From JBKQHQ01 sp052148715 (GTDB lineage Bacteria; Pseudomonadota; Alphaproteobacteria; Rhizobiales; Xanthobacteraceae): a stretch of 64,000 nucleotides of DNA. The stretch lies in NCBI GenBank assembly GCA_052148715.1, contig JBKQHQ010000031.1:62001-126000 (forward strand), given 5' to 3'. Below the pieces are notes generated by a model that was not told where the DNA came from, ran no database searches, and saw only the letters and a list, made by a program, of their open reading frames with translations. Numbering within the stretch: the stretch's first letter is position 1; the number at the start of each line of letters is the position of its first letter. Shown here piece by piece: positions 63,410 through 64,000 of the stretch. The translations under genes were made by a program, and so were the position numbers.

Positions 63410-64000
63410 ATGGGCACGCAGCCGGCGGTAAAGGCGAGTTGGGTTGCGGTACTGCTGGGCCGCGCCCAAAACGTTGCAAAGCATAGCCTCAAATTCTTGG
63501 CGGCCGGTCTCATCGCGGCCGCGGTCGCCACCGCTGCGGCTGCGCCGAACTCGGCGCCGGCTAAGAAAGAGGAAGGCGGCTTCCAGACCAGCGTTCCGCG
63601 CGCCCTCCTCATGGACGCCGACAGCAACAACGTCCTCTACGATAAGAACGGTGATCAGATCATCGCTCCGGCAAGCCTCGCCAAGCTGATGACCTCGGAG
63701 GTCGTGTTCAACGAGATCAAAGAGGGCCGTCTCAAGCTCGATACGGAGTTCACGGTCAGCGAGAACGCGTGGCGCAAGGGTGGAGCGCCCTCGCACACCA
63801 CGTCGATGTTCGCGCCGATCCATAGCGAGGCGAAGGTCGAGGATCTGCTGCGCGGCGTGATCGTGCAATCCGCCAATGATGCAAGCATCGCGCTTGCCGA
63901 GGGCATCGCCGAGAACGAGACCGCGTTCGCCGAGATGATGACCAAGCGCGCGCACGAGATCGGCCTTACCAAATCCGCGTTCACGAACTCGACCGGGCTG
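63410..64000 (+). CDS. D-alanyl-D-alanine carboxypeptidase (partial, runs off window)
   Basis: The ATG at 63410 is about 10 bases after AAGGAG. The N-terminal hydrophobic part (LKFLAAGLIAAAVATAAA) is a signal. The S11 peptidase motif S-x-x-K is PASLAKLM and the S-x-N motif is VQSANDAS. The third motif (KTG) is beyond the window. It trims pentapeptides in peptidoglycan and would be periplasmic, anchored by a C-terminal helix not seen here. Confidence 0.92.
   Translation, partial: MGTQPAVKASWVAVLLGRAQNVAKHSLKFLAAGLIAAAVATAAAAPNSAPAKKEEGGFQTSVPRALLMDADSNNVLYDKNGDQIIAPASLAKLMTSEVVFNEIKEGRLKLDTEFTVSENAWRKGGAPSHTTSMFAPIHSEAKVEDLLRGVIVQSANDASIALAEGIAENETAFAEMMTKRAHEIGLTKSAFTNSTGL

Noticed and set aside
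1..64000. CRISPR arrays and prophage structural genes
   Set aside because: No regularly spaced repeats and no capsid, tail or integrase genes were seen anywhere in the window.

Overview
The window looks like chromosomal DNA from a high-GC alphaproteobacterium of the order Hyphomicrobiales (Rhizobiales), most like the Bradyrhizobium/Rhodoplanes/Xanthobacteraceae side. The reasons are two IalB-family proteins, an sdhE-mfd pair, phosphatidylcholine synthase, HspQ, DUF2842, a CtaA-type haem A synthase, and a type I secretion substrate whose C-terminus is of a kind common in these bacteria. No database search was possible. All names come from motifs and recall of protein families.

Layout. 1-4.3 kb: a partial membrane protein, a PIG-L/LmbE deacetylase and a DUF5009/HGSNAT-like membrane acyltransferase. 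4.3-12.1 kb: an IalB protein, then a type I secretion operon read on the minus strand (chimeric secreted substrate, ABC exporter, HlyD adaptor). An IS1380-family element has landed exactly at the exporter/adaptor gene junction and removed the adaptor's start codon. 12.1-13.1 kb is mostly decayed DNA with a ParE-toxin remnant. 13.1-31.5 kb is largely housekeeping: sdhE, mfd, a FrnE-like DsbA protein, a degenerate GGDEF-like protein, a degenerate adenylate-forming enzyme, a peptide-type binding protein, a second IalB, hspQ, a CaiB-type CoA transferase, a UbiH-type monooxygenase, a DUF2182-DUF1326-pcs operon, a quinone oxidoreductase and rimO.

31.7-40.7 kb: an M23 peptidase, then two short 'core' MetE-like zinc enzymes flanking a heterodisulfide-reductase-like Fe-S protein, an alpha/beta hydrolase, ctaA and metY. 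40.8-44.9 kb is a sparse accessory stretch with small secreted Cys-rich proteins, a T5orf172/GIY-YIG-like protein, truncated genes and an AT-rich patch. 45-50.6 kb: a luciferase-like monooxygenase, an EthD-like protein and a giant fused indolepyruvate:ferredoxin oxidoreductase.

50.6-60.1 kb is a coherent divergent cluster. On the minus strand is an oligopeptide-type ABC importer (binding protein, two permeases, double ATPase). On the plus strand is a four-gene operon: a racemase-family protein without its catalytic cysteines, a CoA ligase, a thiolase-like protein without the nucleophilic cysteine, and a DUF35 Zn-ribbon/OB protein. The last two resemble steroid-type Ltp2/DUF35 retro-aldolases, so the cluster may import an organic acid, activate it with CoA and cleave it. 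A palindrome sits between the two arms. 60.4-64 kb: tRNA-Ser(UGA), a frameshifted PEGA-like lipoprotein, a 3' remnant of an RND pump, rlpA and the start of a D-Ala-D-Ala carboxypeptidase.
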